Part shown: positions 1-10,963 of the stretch, one piece after another
How positions within the stretch are numbered: the first letter of the stretch is position 1
How the letters are laid out: every line of letters starts with the position of its first letter
Assembly: GCF_023159225.1 (NCBI RefSeq)
Contig: NC_063166.1
Location: forward strand, 78,951,785-79,015,784
Length of the DNA: 64,000 nt
Source: Perognathus longimembris pacificus
Lineage: Eukaryota > Chordata > Mammalia > Rodentia > Heteromyidae
Direction of reading: 5' to 3'
The notes under the pieces: model-generated
Told to the model about the DNA's origin: nothing
What the model saw: only the letters and a program-made list of their open reading frames with translations
Database searches by the model: none
Position numbers and translations under genes: made by a program

Positions 1-392
1 GGAAACCACCCTAACTGATCGCAGGTCCACCATTGCCTGGCCTGGCCCCCACAGTGGTCTGAGCAGTCATCCCCAGCTCTCCTCCTTTCTCCCTGGCTCT
101 CACCACCCTCTTCCTGCCCACTCTGCGCTAGGCAACGTAGCTTTTCATCCCACAGACATCAAAACTCTTCCAGCCTCCACCCATCACCGAGGTTGCTTCT
201 ACATTTGAAACCATTGTTTCAGCAGAAAGCCTCCCTCATCTCTTAGAGCCCATTTTCAGCCTTAGCCCTTTTGAGTGACTAGGGTGGATTAGAAGCAACA
301 GACACTTACCCTGAACTACTCTGCTCTATTTCAAAGGATAGGAGAGATTTTCAGCAACAGAGGCCAGGTCCCCAGGTTTACTTAAGAAACAA
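1..392. other. Non-repetitive intergenic sequence
   Basis: I see no recognisable gene, repeat or regulatory element here. Confidence 0.5.
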
Positions 393-394
393 CA

Positions 395-641
395 GGGCCA
401 GGCACCGGTAACTCATGCCTATTATCCTAGCTACTCAGGAGGCTGAGATTTGAGGATCATGGTTTGAAGCTAGCCCCAGCAGAAAACTTCATGAGACACT
501 TCTCTCCAATTAACTACCCCCAAAAAGCCAGAAGTGGAGCTGTGGCTCAAGTGGTGGAGCACTCGACTTGAGTACAAAAACTCAGGGATAGGGCCCAGGC
601 CCAGAGTTCAAGCCTAGGACAGACAGACAGACAGACAGACA
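395..641 (+). mobile_element. B1L-Geo SINE with (GACA)n tail
   Basis: A 7SL/B1-like left half (GGCTCA-type start, CTACTCAGGAGGCTGAG) is followed by the right monomer with GCTGTGGCTCAAGTGG and GAGTTCAAGCC boxes. The 3' tail has become a GACA tetranucleotide repeat at 618-641. Confidence 0.85.
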
Positions 642-734
642 GAAGAACTTAAAAAAAGAAATGATAGGGCAAGGGTGTCACTCAGCATGGATTACACAAC
701 CTAGTACAAGGCTGTGTGGGTTTGAAGAAGAGGA

Positions 735-886
735 AAATGGAGAAGAAGGAGAGGAGGAAGAGTAAGAGGAGAAGAAGAAGAGGGGAAGTGGAACTGTGGC
801 TCAAGCGGTGAGGTATCAGCTTTGAGCACAAAAGCCAAGCAAGAGTGCAAGGCCCTGAGTTCAAGCCTTAGTCCTGGCACAAATAA
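735..886 (+). mobile_element. Purine-rich repeat followed by a Geo right monomer
   Basis: A GAAGAGGA-type tract (735-785) precedes a diverged Geo monomer (786-886) with no left half. The stretch at 665-734 may be an eroded ID-like monomer. Confidence 0.65.
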
Positions 887-892
887 AGGGAG

Positions 893-977
893 GTTGGAGG
901 CATGGCCCAGTTGGTGGAGCACTAGCCAATGAGCGAAAGTGTCAGGTACCACGTTTGAGTTCTGGTCTCAGACAAAA
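893..977 (+). mobile_element. tRNA-like monomeric SINE
   Basis: A GGCATGGCCCAGTTGGTGGAG A-box-like start and a GAGTTCTGGTCTC end form a short tRNA-like unit distinct from IDL and Geo. A relative lies at 50881-50993. Confidence 0.5.
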
Positions 978-1004
978 CAGAAGAGGAGAGATAACAATAA
1001 TGGC

Positions 1005-1170
1005 AGGTAACATTCATTGACAATGTATCCTGTGTCAAATTCACCACAATATCTTAGCTAAACCTCTTAACAACCCTGCTTATATTTTGTATCCTCATCA
1101 TGCAGAAAAAGAAACTGAGGTACAAATTGACCCATCACACAGCTGGTAAGGGAAATGGCTACTGGAAGGC
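1005..1170 (-). mobile_element. MIR relic
   Basis: Eroded MIR core in reverse orientation: AAGAAACTGAGGTACA followed by a CACAGCTGGTAAG-type end. Confidence 0.5.
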
Positions 1171-1211
1171 ACAAATGGAGGAGATGAAGAAGAGGTGTAT
1201 GTGTGTGTCTG

Positions 1212-1562
1212 TGAATGTGTACTTGAACTCAGGGCCTGGATGCTGCTCCTTAGGGCATCATTTTACTTTATTGTTACTATAAAGGTGATGTATTGAGGGA
1301 TTACAATGACATGAGTCAGGTAAGGAGCGAGTACATTTCCTTTCATACAGTGTCTTCTGTTCCTTCCCCCTCTCACTCCCTGAGCTTTATTACTCAAGGC
1401 TGGTGCCCTACCTCTTGAGCCACAACTCCACTTCTAGTTTTATGATAGTTTATTGAAGATGAAGAATCTAACAGACTTTCCTGCCTGGCTAACTTTGAAC
1501 CACAATCCTCAGAGCTCAGCCTCCTGAATAGCTAGGATTACAGGTGGGACCCACTAGCACTT
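1212..1562 (-). mobile_element. B1L-Geo SINE interrupted by an L1 3' end
   Basis: The Geo part (1220-1264) is separated from its continuation (about 1379-1562) by an antisense L1 3' UTR piece (about 1265-1378) with GTGATGTA and TTACAATGACATGAGTCAGG. The SINE is therefore older than that L1. Confidence 0.7.
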
Positions 1563-1571
1563 GGTTGTTTT

Positions 1572-1660
1572 GTGATTTTTGAGACAAGGTTTCACTATGA
1601 TGTAGCCCAGACTGGCTTCAAACAGCAGATCTTCCTGCTGAGCAATTTAATCCCTGTGAT
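1572..1660 (-). mobile_element. B1 monomer relic
   Basis: GAGACAAGGTTTCACTATG and AGCCCAGACTGGCTTCAAA are the reverse complement of a B1 3' half. Confidence 0.6.
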
Positions 1661-1679
1661 AAATGAGTAAGGGGAGTTT

Positions 1680-2430
1680 TAAAATTGTCTCATAGGACCG
1701 ATGCAGAAATTTGTCCCCAAGTGCCACCCTAATCACCGTGCCAGGCTTGGAACCCAGACATGGACTTGTCCATTTCCTGACCTGCTAGCTTCTGCCAAAC
1801 CAGCCCACAGAGGGGCTGGGGCTGTGCCCGTGCCTCGCAAAGCCCCTTCACACAGAGAGCTGGATGGGCACTTGGGGACCTCTCTTCAGGCTGGGCCCGG
1901 GGGTCCTTCCGTGGAAGAGACACACATTCCTGGAAACCCTTCCCTGAGGCTGACGCAGCCAGCCCCACCTCTTCTTCTAAGCCCCCACCTTCCTCCCACT
2001 CAGAGCCCCAGGGACAGATGGAGCCAGAGAGAGCCAACGCCCGGTGCAAAGTGAGGCAGGATGACTGGATGATTGGAAGCCAACCAGGGCCAGGCAGAGC
2101 TTCCGGGAACCCCGGGGAAGGCCTCTTCTCCCAGGGACAATTGAAGGTCGCTGGGGCAACCCAAGCATGCAGGCCAGAGAGGCCTGCTGCCCACTCCCCA
2201 GCAGAGCGGCCTGCATGCGCCAGGCTGGGCTCCAGGGGGAAGAGAGCCGGGTAGGGCCCATGCAGCCCTCTTAGCGGACCATGCAGTAGTCCTGGCTCCG
2301 TGAGGAGCTCCATGTATCAGGGCAACAGGCAGGCCATGTGCTGGAACATTCCCAGGCAGGTCTCAGGCAGAGACAGTGAGCGAGGTCCAGCCTTGAAACA
2401 AAGCCAGGAGACAGGATCCCTGAGTTCTAC
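1680..2430. other. Non-repetitive sequence with overlapping open frames on both strands
   Basis: Open frames up to 194 codons occur on both strands. None matches a family I know, and composition (GC-rich, CCC/GGG runs) explains them. No gene is called. Confidence 0.5.
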
Positions 2431-2439
2431 CCTCAGATT

Positions 2440-2576
2440 CTCTCTCTCTCTCTCTCTCTCAAACACATACTCTCTCTCTCTTCCTTCCTTCCTCCCTTTC
2501 TCTCTTTCCTCCTTCCTTCCCTCCCTCCCTCTCTTTCCCTTTCTTCTCTTTCTTTCCTTCCTTCCTTCCTTTCTTA
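2440..2576 (+). repeat. (CT)n / (CTTC)n polypyrimidine tract
   Basis: A nearly pure pyrimidine strand with CT and CTTC units, joined directly to the 3' end of the following antisense SINE, whose A-tail it probably replaced. Confidence 0.9.
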
Positions 2577-2577
2577 T

Positions 2578-2795
2578 TTGTGCTGGCACTGAGGCTTGAA
2601 TTCAGGGCCTTGCCATGGTCCCTGGGCATTTTTGCTCAAGGTTGGTGCTCCACCCATTGAGCCATACCTCCGCTTCTGGCTTTTTACTGGTTAATTGCAG
2701 ATAAGAATCTCACAGACTTTGCTGCCTGAGCTGGTTTTGAACAACCGCCTTCAAGTCTAAGTCCCCTGAGTAGCTAGGCACCCAGGCACCGGGCT
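2578..2795 (-). mobile_element. B1L-Geo SINE
   Basis: Reverse Geo (CTTGAATTCAGGGCCTTG) continues into a reverse B1-like half ending CCCTGAGTAGCTAGGCACCC. Confidence 0.8.
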
Positions 2796-3249
2796 GTCTT
2801 TGAACTTCTTTTGAACGTCTACTTCAAATGTGTCTCTCTGCCTCTTCTTCACAAAGCAGTAGCGATGAGGCCTCAATGGTTTTGTTTGTTTTACAAGGCA
2901 GGAAGCTGAGGTTCTGGGAGGAGGGGGCATCTTCCAGTGTCACACTCAGTCAGGTGGTGACAGGGTTGGAGTCACAGGACACTCCCGTCTCCCCCTGTCC
3001 ACTCAGTCCAGCTTCTTCATGCTGCTAGCCTGCCCAGGGGCCGCCATTCCTCCAGGCAGTCCTGCCCAAGTGGTCTTTGGCTTTCAGTGTTGGCACTGGG
3101 CAGTCCCTGAGGATCTCTGCTCCTCCAGCCACCCCACCCCCCCGCAGCTTTCCTGAGCAGATCAGAGACTATGCAGGCTCTCCCAGTAAAGAAAACCACT
3201 TCAAAACGATTTCCTCAAAACACAAGCTCTTCAGTCAGCACACCAGGTT

Positions 3250-3375
3250 CAAACGCTTCGTCTCCTAGCTCCATGGCCTTGGGCAAATCATGCAAGGACA
3301 CTCTGTCCCTTAGTTCCCTCTATGATATGAGGACGTAGTGTCTGCTACCCTCCAGGACTGTCATAAGAACTGACA
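3250..3375 (+). mobile_element. MIR relic
   Basis: The MIR core order is visible: CCTTGGGCAAATCAT, then CTTAGTTCCCTC, then TATGAGGACGTAGTG. Confidence 0.6.
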
Positions 3376-3388
3376 TCTAAATCTTCAC

Positions 3389-3690
3389 TCTTTTCTAACA
3401 TGGTCATTATAGAGGTGATGTACAGAGGGGTAACAGTTACATAAGTCAGGTGACGAGTATGTTTCTTTTTGGACAATGTCACTCTTCTCCTCTTTCCTGG
3501 TTTTCCTCTTCTATCTCTACCCTCAGCTTGTATAGTTAATTTTCAACATAGTGTCTGATAAGTACTGTTGCTGCATTTGTTCACCCTTTGTCCTCCATTT
3601 CTGTGTCCCCCCTTACCCTCCCAAAGACAGATAACTGAACAAACAAGACAAAAAGAAAGGAAAACAATAAAGAAAAAGAACTTGTTTCCA
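3389..3690 (-). mobile_element. L1 3' UTR fragment
   Basis: GTGATGTACAGAGG with TTACATAAGTCAGG is the antisense L1 3' end seen repeatedly in this window. The stretch continues into pyrimidine-rich 3' UTR and an A-rich end. Confidence 0.6.
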
Positions 3691-3726
3691 TTTCTAAATC
3701 GATCATCTTGTTAGAAATAATAATTA

Positions 3727-3968
3727 CAGCTAGGCGCTGGTGGCTCACACCTGTAATCCTAGCTACTCAGGAGGCTGAGATCTGAGGATCATAGGTCAAA
3801 GCCAGCCAAGGCAGGAAAATTTGCAAGAGTCTTATCTCCAATTAACCACGAGAAACCAGAAGAGGTGCTGTGGCTCAAGTGGTAGAGTGCTAGCCTCGAG
3901 CTGAAGAGATAGCTCCTGGCCACTGAGAGTTCAAGTCCCATGGCCGACAAAGAAAAGAAAAGAAAAAA
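3727..3968 (+). mobile_element. B1L-Geo SINE
   Basis: Near-complete dimer: GCTGGTGGCTCACACCTG start, CAATTAACCACGAGAAACC linker, Geo right monomer, AAAGAAAAGA tail. Confidence 0.9.
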
Positions 3969-3973
3969 TAGTT

Positions 3974-4018
3974 CCAGCCGGGCATGGCGAAACATGTCTG
4001 TAATTCCAACACTTACTT
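3974..4018 (+). mobile_element. B1 5' fragment
   Basis: CCGGGCATGGCGAAACATG then CTGTAATTCCAACACTTAC is the start of a B1 monomer. Confidence 0.5.
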
Positions 4019-4520
4019 CAAAATAACAAAACGCAACCATTTTTAAGAAAGAGATGGTAAAATGGAAAAAGAGATGCAATTTCTGAATGGAGCCTAATTT
4101 CTCCATTGTTCTCTGCCTCTGTCAAGCCTGATGCTGGTCCCGGAAGAAATGGGGTGGCCACCTCCAAGACATAGCCAAGCCAGACACGGCGTATGTGCCG
4201 TGGGCAGCCCTGGAGAGGCCCAGCCTGGAGAAAGCCCTTGGGGTGCTCCCACAGACAGCGGCCGCTCGCCAGGCCGGCTGGGCCTGACGGCTCTCCCCTC
4301 ACCCGTCTGTATTGCTCACAGACCTGACCCTCCTCACCCCCTTCAACCTCTGCCCTCCTAACGCCATCTTACCATCCGATTCCGAGAGAGCTGCAGGTGC
4401 CCATTGTAACCCAGCGCTCACCCTCATGTCACTTCTGCCCACGGAACCTTGATTTGGGGCTCAGCAGAGGGGTAGAAACCCCTTTAGCTCTCTGTGTGTC
4501 CGCGCACACACGCACCTGCA
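4019..4520. other. Non-repetitive intergenic sequence
   Basis: Short open frames only. A NotI-like GCGGCCGC lies near 4258. No gene recognised. Confidence 0.4.
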
Positions 4521-4527
4521 CGCACGC

Positions 4528-4733
4528 ACCAGTATTGGGACTTGAACTTTGGGTTTGGGTTCTGCCCCTTAGCTTTTTCCAAGATGGTGCTCGACCACTA
4601 GAGTCACAGCTCCGCTTCCAACTTTTCGGTGGCTAATTGGAGATAAGAGGCCCATCGTCTGTCCTAGCTGGCTGAACCATGACTCTCAGATCTCAGCCTC
4701 CGGTGTAGCTAGGATTACAGGCTTGAGCCCTTA
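4528..4733 (-). mobile_element. B1L-Geo SINE
   Basis: Reverse dimer with GGGACTTGAACTTTGGG at the Geo end and AGCTAGGATTACAGGCTTGAG at the B1-like end. A short (CA)n-like run precedes it. Confidence 0.8.
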
Positions 4734-4794
4734 TCTTTGGTAAGTGGCTTGTGACCCAGCCCAAGCAAATGATTTATGATCTTTCCTAAGCAGG

Positions 4795-5160
4795 AGAGAT
4801 AACGTTTGTTTCCTTCAGCAGTGATTGGTCGCAGTTGGGAACGTGACCCACAAGGAGCCAATGACAGGTGAGAAGAAATCTAGTCTTCATTAACAAGCTA
4901 GAGCTTCCTGAGGTGAAAGCCTTTTGTCCCTCTCTTCCCTGGATTCAGTGATGTGCCATGCTGCTGCAACTGTATTTAGGCAGTGAGTCTGAGGATAAAA
5001 ACCAACCGCAGAAGATCCCAGAGTAGGAACTGAAAAGAGCCAGGGTCTTCGAGGTCACTGGGCCACTCCAATGACTTCCCAGCTGCTAGCCTTGTTTCTT
5101 TGCCTAAGCCACCACAAGTCAGGCATGCTGTCACTTGAAGTAAAAAATATTAGAACCACT
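4795..5160. mobile_element. Ancient mammalian interspersed repeat, family unresolved
   Basis: GTGATTGG ... ACGTGACCC ... AGCCAATGACAG and the downstream TTTCTTTGCCTAAGCCACC with CTGTCACTTG resemble an old LTR or DNA repeat dispersed in mammals. A related GATTGG ... CATGTGAC ... AGCCAATGAG block occurs at 6545-6595. Confidence 0.4.
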
Positions 5161-5242
5161 ACAATCACATTCCAAATGCCCTGGTGCCCAGATTTGCTTC
5201 AGGGGAGGAGTGGAAAAAGAATGTTCAGAAAATCCTCCTGTT

Positions 5243-5485
5243 TCTGGCACTAGTGGCTCACACCTGTAATCCTAGTTGCTCAGGAGGCTGAGATCTGAGG
5301 ATCTAGGTTTGAAACTAGCCCAGGCAGGAAAGTCCATGAGACTGTTAACCACCTAAAAGCCAGAAGTAGAGCTGTGGCGCAAGTAGTAGAGTTCTAGCTT
5401 TGAGTGTAAAAGCTCAGGGACAATGAAGCCCTGAGTTAAAACTCTTGTACTACCATAAAAGAAAAGAAAAGAAAAGAAAAGGAAA
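5243..5485 (+). mobile_element. B1L-Geo SINE
   Basis: Complete but diverged dimer, ending in an AAAAGAAAAG tail into which the next SINE is abutted. Confidence 0.85.
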
Positions 5486-5488
5486 GAA

Positions 5489-5698
5489 GGGCTGGGAATA
5501 TGGCCTTGTGGTAAAACGCTCGCCTCATATACATGAAGCCCTGGCACCACATATATAGAAAAAGCTGGATGTGGCACTGTGGCTCAAGTGGTAGAGTAGC
5601 TAGTGTTGAGCAAAAAGAAGCCAGGGACAGTGCTTGGGCCCTGAGTTCAAGCCCCAGGACTGGCAAAACAAAACCAAAAAGAAAGAAAGAAAAGAAAA
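5489..5698 (+). mobile_element. IDL-Geo SINE
   Basis: GGGCTGGGAATATGGCC start, partly deleted left monomer (no GGGTTCGATTCC box), then a full Geo monomer and an A-rich tail. Confidence 0.85.
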
Positions 5699-5757
5699 TC
5701 CTCCAGTTCGCCAGTGCTTAGGACATCTCTCCCTTGCTTGACACTTTCTGAGGTTCT

Positions 5758-5845
5758 CATCTCTCTCTCTCTCTCTCTTTCTCTTTCTCTCTCTCTCTCC
5801 CCCCCTCTCTCTCCTTCCCTCCCTCCACCTCCCTTTCTCTCTTTC
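5758..5845 (+). repeat. (CT)n microsatellite
   Basis: Pyrimidine-only tract of CT and CCCT units at the 3' (tail) side of the following antisense SINE. Confidence 0.9.
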
Positions 5846-6076
5846 AGTCCTGATGCTTGAACTCTGGGCCTAGGTGCTGTTCCTGAGCTTTTGTGCTCAA
5901 GGCTAGTGTCCTACCACTTGGCTCCACTTCCAGTTTTGTTTTGGGGGATTTTTTGGAGGCTAATTGGAAATAAGAGACTCATGGACTTTCCTGCCCAGGC
6001 TGGCTTCAAACTGCAATCCTCAAATCTCAGCCTCCTGAGTAGCTGGAATTACAGGTGTGAGCCACTGGCACCTGGT
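5846..6076 (-). mobile_element. B1L-Geo SINE
   Basis: Reverse dimer ending GGTGTGAGCCACTGGCACC. Confidence 0.85.
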
Positions 6077-6840
6077 TCATGCCTGGTGGGGTTTGTCTGA
6101 TCTCTATGGTGCTGTTTTCAGCTCTCTTCCTAACTTCTGGTCCTGCTGACTGCAAGCTGGCAGAGGCCCATGGCCCCATGGATGCTTGGCTGCAGACTCC
6201 GAGGCACCTGCTTCTGTGGGCCTCGTTGTGACTCCCCACTGGGGTATTATTTTGCAGCCTGATGATGTGCTTGGTTTTCCAATTTGGTTGATGACTCTTG
6301 TGGTTCTCCAAGTCCTCCTCTGAGCCTTCATTTCAGTACTCCTCCAACAACTGTGGGAGACCAGGCCACTGAAACAAACCCCCTATGCCTACCACTCACA
6401 ATGACTCATCTGGTCGGTGAAATAAACCCTCCATGCTAATCACTCATAGTGACTCTGCTGATGCACACTTCAAGAGTAGCCACCAGCAGCTGGTGCTGGG
6501 AGTGGAGATATGACTCCGAATCTCATCTCCCCCCCTCTTCTCCATGATTGGTTCAGGCATGGACATGTGACTTGGCCCTAGCCAATGAGCCCCTGCCCTG
6601 GGATTTTTGCTGAAGCAAAGAACAAAGGCTTCTGCCTTTCAATTGCTCCAGTGGAGATTCCATGGACATCTTTTCCAGATTTTTTAAGATCTTGAGGTGA
6701 CAGGTGAATTCTGTGCTCCCAACGGAGCCACCACAAGTCCATTTTCACAAGGAGAAAAATTCTCCCCGAAACTCCAGCAGGTCCCCCTGACATCTCAGTG
6801 GCTAAGGCAAGGTCCTAGCTCACACTAATCAAAATTTGTT
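6077..6840. other. Intergenic sequence with a tandem duplication and an ancient repeat relic
   Basis: About 6370-6470 holds an imperfect tandem duplication of roughly 50 bp (GAAACAAACCCCCTATGCC against GAAATAAACCCTCCATGC). The block 6545-6790 resembles the ancient repeat at 4795. No coding potential is supported. Confidence 0.4.
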
Positions 6841-6846
6841 TCCAGG

Positions 6847-7060
6847 ATCCAGGTAGTGGTGGTGCACACTTGTGCATCTAGCTACTCAGGAGGCTGAGAG
6901 CTCAGGATCATGGTTTAAAGCCAGCCCAGTGAAGAAACTATGTGAGACTCTGATCTCCAGACATGGAGCTGTGGCTTAAGTAGAGCACCAGCCTTGAAAA
7001 ATTAAGGAACAGCACCCAGGCCCTGTATTCAAGCCCCAGTCCCAATTAAAAAAAAAAAGA
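6847..7060 (+). mobile_element. B1L-Geo SINE
   Basis: Diverged dimer with part of the linker deleted (CTGATCTCCAGACATGGAGC) and a pure A tail. Confidence 0.8.
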
Positions 7061-7857
7061 ATTAGTTTCTTGGGATGATGCTTGTTGAAAGAGAGAAAGA
7101 CAGGGACAGAGACAGAGGCTCAAGAAAAGAGACGATTCTTCTTGAGGACTCTGTCTTGTGTTTTGGCACTGTTTGTTGAAAGAGAGAGAAACAGGGACAC
7201 AGAGAAACAGAGAGACAGCGTCTTGAATGAGGAGGGCATTCATCATGAGAACTCTGTCAAGAATTAACTGGATCCATGGGCCAAAAGGAAAAAAATGGAC
7301 AGTTTTAAACTCAAAGAGCAAAGAAGGTCATCAGATTTGTGTGCTAACAAATGTGTCTACAGGTTATTACACTAAAAAAAAACTATATTATTCGATCAAA
7401 GGTTTTATAAAGATTATTCCAGAATACAAATCTTCTAAGATAAGGGAGGGAAAGGAAAAGGGATGTTTTGAGTTTTATGACAGAGCTTATAAAATGGTAA
7501 CATTGGCATGTAATTGTGATGTAACAAACTGATCTAAAGGTTTTCCCTAAGGTCAAAATTAATACTGTACAGTAGTGTAAAACTAAGTAGTAACTAAACC
7601 AAAGTTCATGTACGTGTTTATGTCAAGGTCCTTCAAAGGATCACCTTTTAAATAAGTATGTAAAACTAAAATACTATTCTTTGCTGTCTAATGTTTCTGT
7701 TTCCAAAGTATATAACCCACCACCTTGGATATAGAATTAAAAAGGACTCCAACCAGGCTTGTGCTCCTGCATTCTTCATTATAATAAAAATTGCTTAGTG
7801 ACACCTACAATGGTTTCCATTGTAATTAGTATCCTAAAGTGCTGTATACATTAAAAA
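7061..7857. other. AT-rich sequence with an imperfect tandem unit; possible old LTR
   Basis: Two related units of about 95 bp (TTGTTGAAAGAGAGAAAGAC at 7083 and TTTGTTGAAAGAGAGAGAAAC near 7170) lie in tandem. Further right, GTATATAACCC (about 7709) and ATAATAAAAATTGC (about 7782) could be the TATA and polyA ends of an LTR, but boundaries cannot be set. A 101-codon open frame here has no recognisable product. Confidence 0.3.
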
Positions 7858-9050
7858 AAAATAGCTAGAGAGTTGAATCAGAGCGAGACAGAGACAGCGG
7901 CTGGTCAGTGGGAATGACCCAGTGCACATCCATCTCGGAGACCCAGATCTAACCTCTCCCGTCCTCACTGCAGACCTGACCGAGCTCCCTCCAGCTAGCT
8001 CTGGGCCGAGCACGCACAGAGGTATTTGCTGGCCCGGGGACCCAGTGTGAGCTAGCCTACCCAGCATGAACTAGTCCAAGCCAAGCTCCCGCTTGTCAGG
8101 CACAAGCAGGCCACGCTGGGACCACAGCCCTGACAGGCTCTGAACCCAAATGTCTAAACCACAACAACAGATTACAGGATTCATGAGCAACAGACAACAA
8201 ACCAAATCCACTAGTCAACAACAATCCAAGGAAGGACTCCAGTGAGGTTGAAGAAGAGATGGAAGACAAAAGAACCACTTAAAGAAATTATGAGAGTCAG
8301 TCAATAAAATAGAAAGGGAGATGCAAAAACAACTTCAAGAACACAAAGAAGACATGACAAAGAAAATCCAAGACTCCCAGAAAGATATGGAGAGAAACAT
8401 TGACACACTATACTCCTCATTAAAAGATGAAATGGACACTATGAGAACTGGTCTTGGAACCAAAAATGGCTCAGTTTCTACAGTGCAAATCACAGTGGAA
8501 TCCATAGATAAAGGAATAAATGAAATGGAAAATAGAACTTCATAAGTTGAGGATAAAAGAGAGGAGCTAGAACAACAAGTCAAAAGTATGGAAAAAACAC
8601 TCAGAACCTACCAAACAGAAGTCCAGAAATTGGCAGACTCTGCTAAGAAATCAAATCTATGCATAATGGGGATCCACGAGGAGGGGGGAGACTTTAACAT
8701 TAAAGGCACCGAAAACCTATTCACTAAAATAATAGCTAAGAACTGCCTCACTTTTTTTTTTCCTGGCCCGTACTGGAGCTTGGACTCAGGGCCTGGCTTC
8801 TTTTTGCTCAAGGCTAGCACTCTACCACTTGAGCCAGAGCACCACTTCTGGCTTTTTCTATATATGCGGTGCTGAGGAATCAAACCCAGGGCTTCAGGTA
8901 TACAAGGCAAGCACTCCACTAGTAGGCCATATTCCCAGCCCAAGAACTTCCTCAGTCTTAAGAGAGAAAATCTTACCTGCTTAAAAGAAGCAAATAGAAC
9001 CCCCAGTAGACTGCACCCAAGAAGAAACCGTTTTAGAAACACCATAGTAA
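7858..9050 (+). mobile_element. LINE-1 5' UTR and broken ORF1, split by a SINE
   Basis: A GC-rich 5' UTR-like stretch leads to ORF1 starting at ATG 8150 (MSKPQQQITGFMSN). Stop codons and frameshifts break it. A coiled-coil segment (QEHKEDMTKKIQDSQKDMER) and the ORF1p motifs MGIHEEGG, ENLFTKIIAKN and, after the SINE, RTPSRLHPRRNRFRNTIVKN are readable. The element is dead and lacks ORF2. Confidence 0.85.
8751..8941 (-). mobile_element. IDL-Geo SINE inside L1 ORF1
   Basis: Full reverse dimer flanked by a 13-bp target duplication, AAGAACTGCCTCA at 8738-8750 and AAGAACTTCCTCA at 8942-8954, with one mismatch. Confidence 0.95.
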
Positions 9051-9190
9051 AAAACACATTAGTTGTGTCTTTAAACTTTCATAATGATACAGTTAAATCT
9101 TTCGTTAGTACAGATTTGATCCTCCACAGCATTTATAGTCAAACCCACAGAGGGATAAATTTATTGGTCAAACTCAAACTTTTATTCTTA
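9051..9190. other. AT-rich sequence, no feature recognised
   Basis: It lies between the ORF1 fragment and the next SINE and could be L1-derived, but I cannot show this. Confidence 0.3.
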
Positions 9191-9206
9191 ATAAGTTCCA
9201 GGGAAG

Positions 9207-9405
9207 GTCTAGGAATGTGGCTTAGCTGTAGAGTGCTTGCCCAGTATGCAAGAAGCCCTGGGTTCGATTCCTCAGCACCACATACACAGAAAAAGCCTGA
9301 AGTGGCGCTGTGGCTCAAGTGGCAGAGTGCTAGCCTTGAGCAAGGGAGGCCAGGGACAGTGCTCAGGGCCTGAGTTCAAGCCCCAGGACTGGCAAAAAAT
9401 AAAAA
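9207..9405 (+). mobile_element. IDL-Geo SINE with perfect 16-bp TSD
   Basis: ATAAGTTCCAGGGAAG flanks both sides (9191-9206 and 9406-9421). The left monomer has a canonical GGGTTCGATTCC B box. The copy looks young. Confidence 0.97.
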
Positions 9406-9421
9406 ATAAGTTCCAGGGAAG

Positions 9422-9940
9422 CCCTGCTTAGAAACTATTTCCATTGGTCTTGTTGCTTAAATTGGAAATAAAAGGGTCTATTGGCACAGACTCTCACTTG
9501 ACCTGTCAGTCACCCCCCTCTAACGTGGGATTTTGACCACTGGGACACATCATCTCAGCAACAAGCAAAAACCAGAGCTGCTGGGACAAAGTTCATCTCA
9601 TCCTGGTGACATGGGACCATCCAGAGGCAGTTGAAAAGAACTGCTCAGATAAGAGGGCACGGTGCCAGACTCTGCATGGAATCACTCGTGCTTGCCCTTT
9701 CAAAAGTAACTAAAGCTGGGAAGTCAAGAGAAAATGGCTCATTAGCATGCTTATCTAGTGCCCATACCTGTCTACCTTGTCATTGGGCAGGAACTTACAC
9801 CCTTGCCTGTCACTTGCTATTTCTATTTGTAGTGGGTCTAAAGAAATGTTAGGGCTCTCTAGTGGGGGGCTCAATCTCCCTACAGCAGCCCACGGAGGCA
9901 TGTGTGCCCTACTACAACAACACTGCTATTTCTTTAACCT
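9422..9940. other. Non-repetitive intergenic sequence
   Basis: Only short open frames; no recognisable element. Confidence 0.4.
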
Positions 9941-9956
9941 CAAAAATAAAAGCCCA

Positions 9957-10177
9957 GGGCTGGGGATATGGCCTAGTGGCAAAGAGTGCCTGCCTCATAT
10001 ACATGAGGCCCTGGGTTCGATTCCCCAGCACCACATATACAGAAAATGGCCAGAAGTGGCGCTGTGGCTCAAGTGGCAGAGTGCTAGCCTTGAGCAAAAA
10101 GAAGCCAGGGACAGTGCTCAGGCCCTAAGTCCAAGCCCAGGACTGGCCAAAAAAATATATATATATATAATAATAAT
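9957..10177 (+). mobile_element. IDL-Geo SINE with TSD
   Basis: AAATAAAAGCCCA flanks the element (9944-9956 and 10178-10190). The A-tail has an (AT)n and (TAA)n expansion. Confidence 0.95.
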
Positions 10178-10190
10178 AAATAAAAGCCCA

Positions 10191-10963
10191 ATCACCACAG
10201 GGTTGGCCAGGTCTGGCCATTCCCAATTGACTACCGCTCATGCTCAGCCCTGTGGTCAGCATCCAGCTAATCCTATCATTTCTTCAGGTTTTGTCAATCT
10301 CATTCAGAGATTCCTGGCTGTTTGAAGTAGCTGCCATTCCTCACACAGCATCCCAAGCCCAGGTTTAGACGATGTTCCCTCCGCAGTCTCAAAGGACGAG
10401 GTCCTCCCAATGCCACCAGAAGGGACCAAGTTGCTCCCTCTTCCTAGCAACATTACCAGGTGGACAGTTGATGGAAGATCAGGAATCTGGAACATTCTCC
10501 GCCCATAGGCAACCTGAAACCCACCAAACTGCCTTCCCTTTTCTTTCCTCCCCCACTCCATGGTGACTCAAGTTAGCTGACAGTGAAGTAAGGAGGCTGA
10601 GTCTAAGTCACTTCTTCCAGCCACCCGGGCCCCTCTTGCTGGGTGGAGGGAGCTCTCTACTCAGTGCTAAACGCCTAGTGGTGAGAGAGGCCAAGAGGCC
10701 TAGTTCAAGGTTAAGATTTCTCTGAAGATCAAGTGAACAAAGTAGGAGAAAGGGGACAGAGACTTCACAGATCAGATCAGGATGTAGTCATCACTGGAGA
10801 GGACCCACCTCCATGCTCAGAGGGCCTGGGAGCTTTTAGGACTTGAAACCCTCTTTCCCAGCAAGGCCTGGCGGGGCACAGCCGTGAACTACAGTGGCAA
10901 CTACAGTGACTAGCTCTAGCAAGTGGGGACTGATGGCCACAGGAAGAGACAGATCGTGCGGGT
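10191..10963. other. Non-repetitive intergenic sequence
   Basis: No gene recognised. The open frames on both strands near 10304-10566 overlap and have no familiar motif. Confidence 0.4.

Noticed and set aside
1729..2313. 194-codon minus-strand open frame
   Set aside because: No recognisable domain, heavily overlapped by + strand frames, and of GC-rich composition.
8150..8760. Possible host coiled-coil gene
   Set aside because: The motifs (MGIHEEGG, ENLFTKII, RTPSRLHPRRNRFRNTIVKN) identify L1 ORF1, and the frame contains stops.
9207..9405. Functional tRNA gene, suggested by A and B boxes
   Set aside because: It is a SINE with tRNA-derived promoter boxes, a second monomer, an A-tail and a TSD; no mature tRNA fold is kept.
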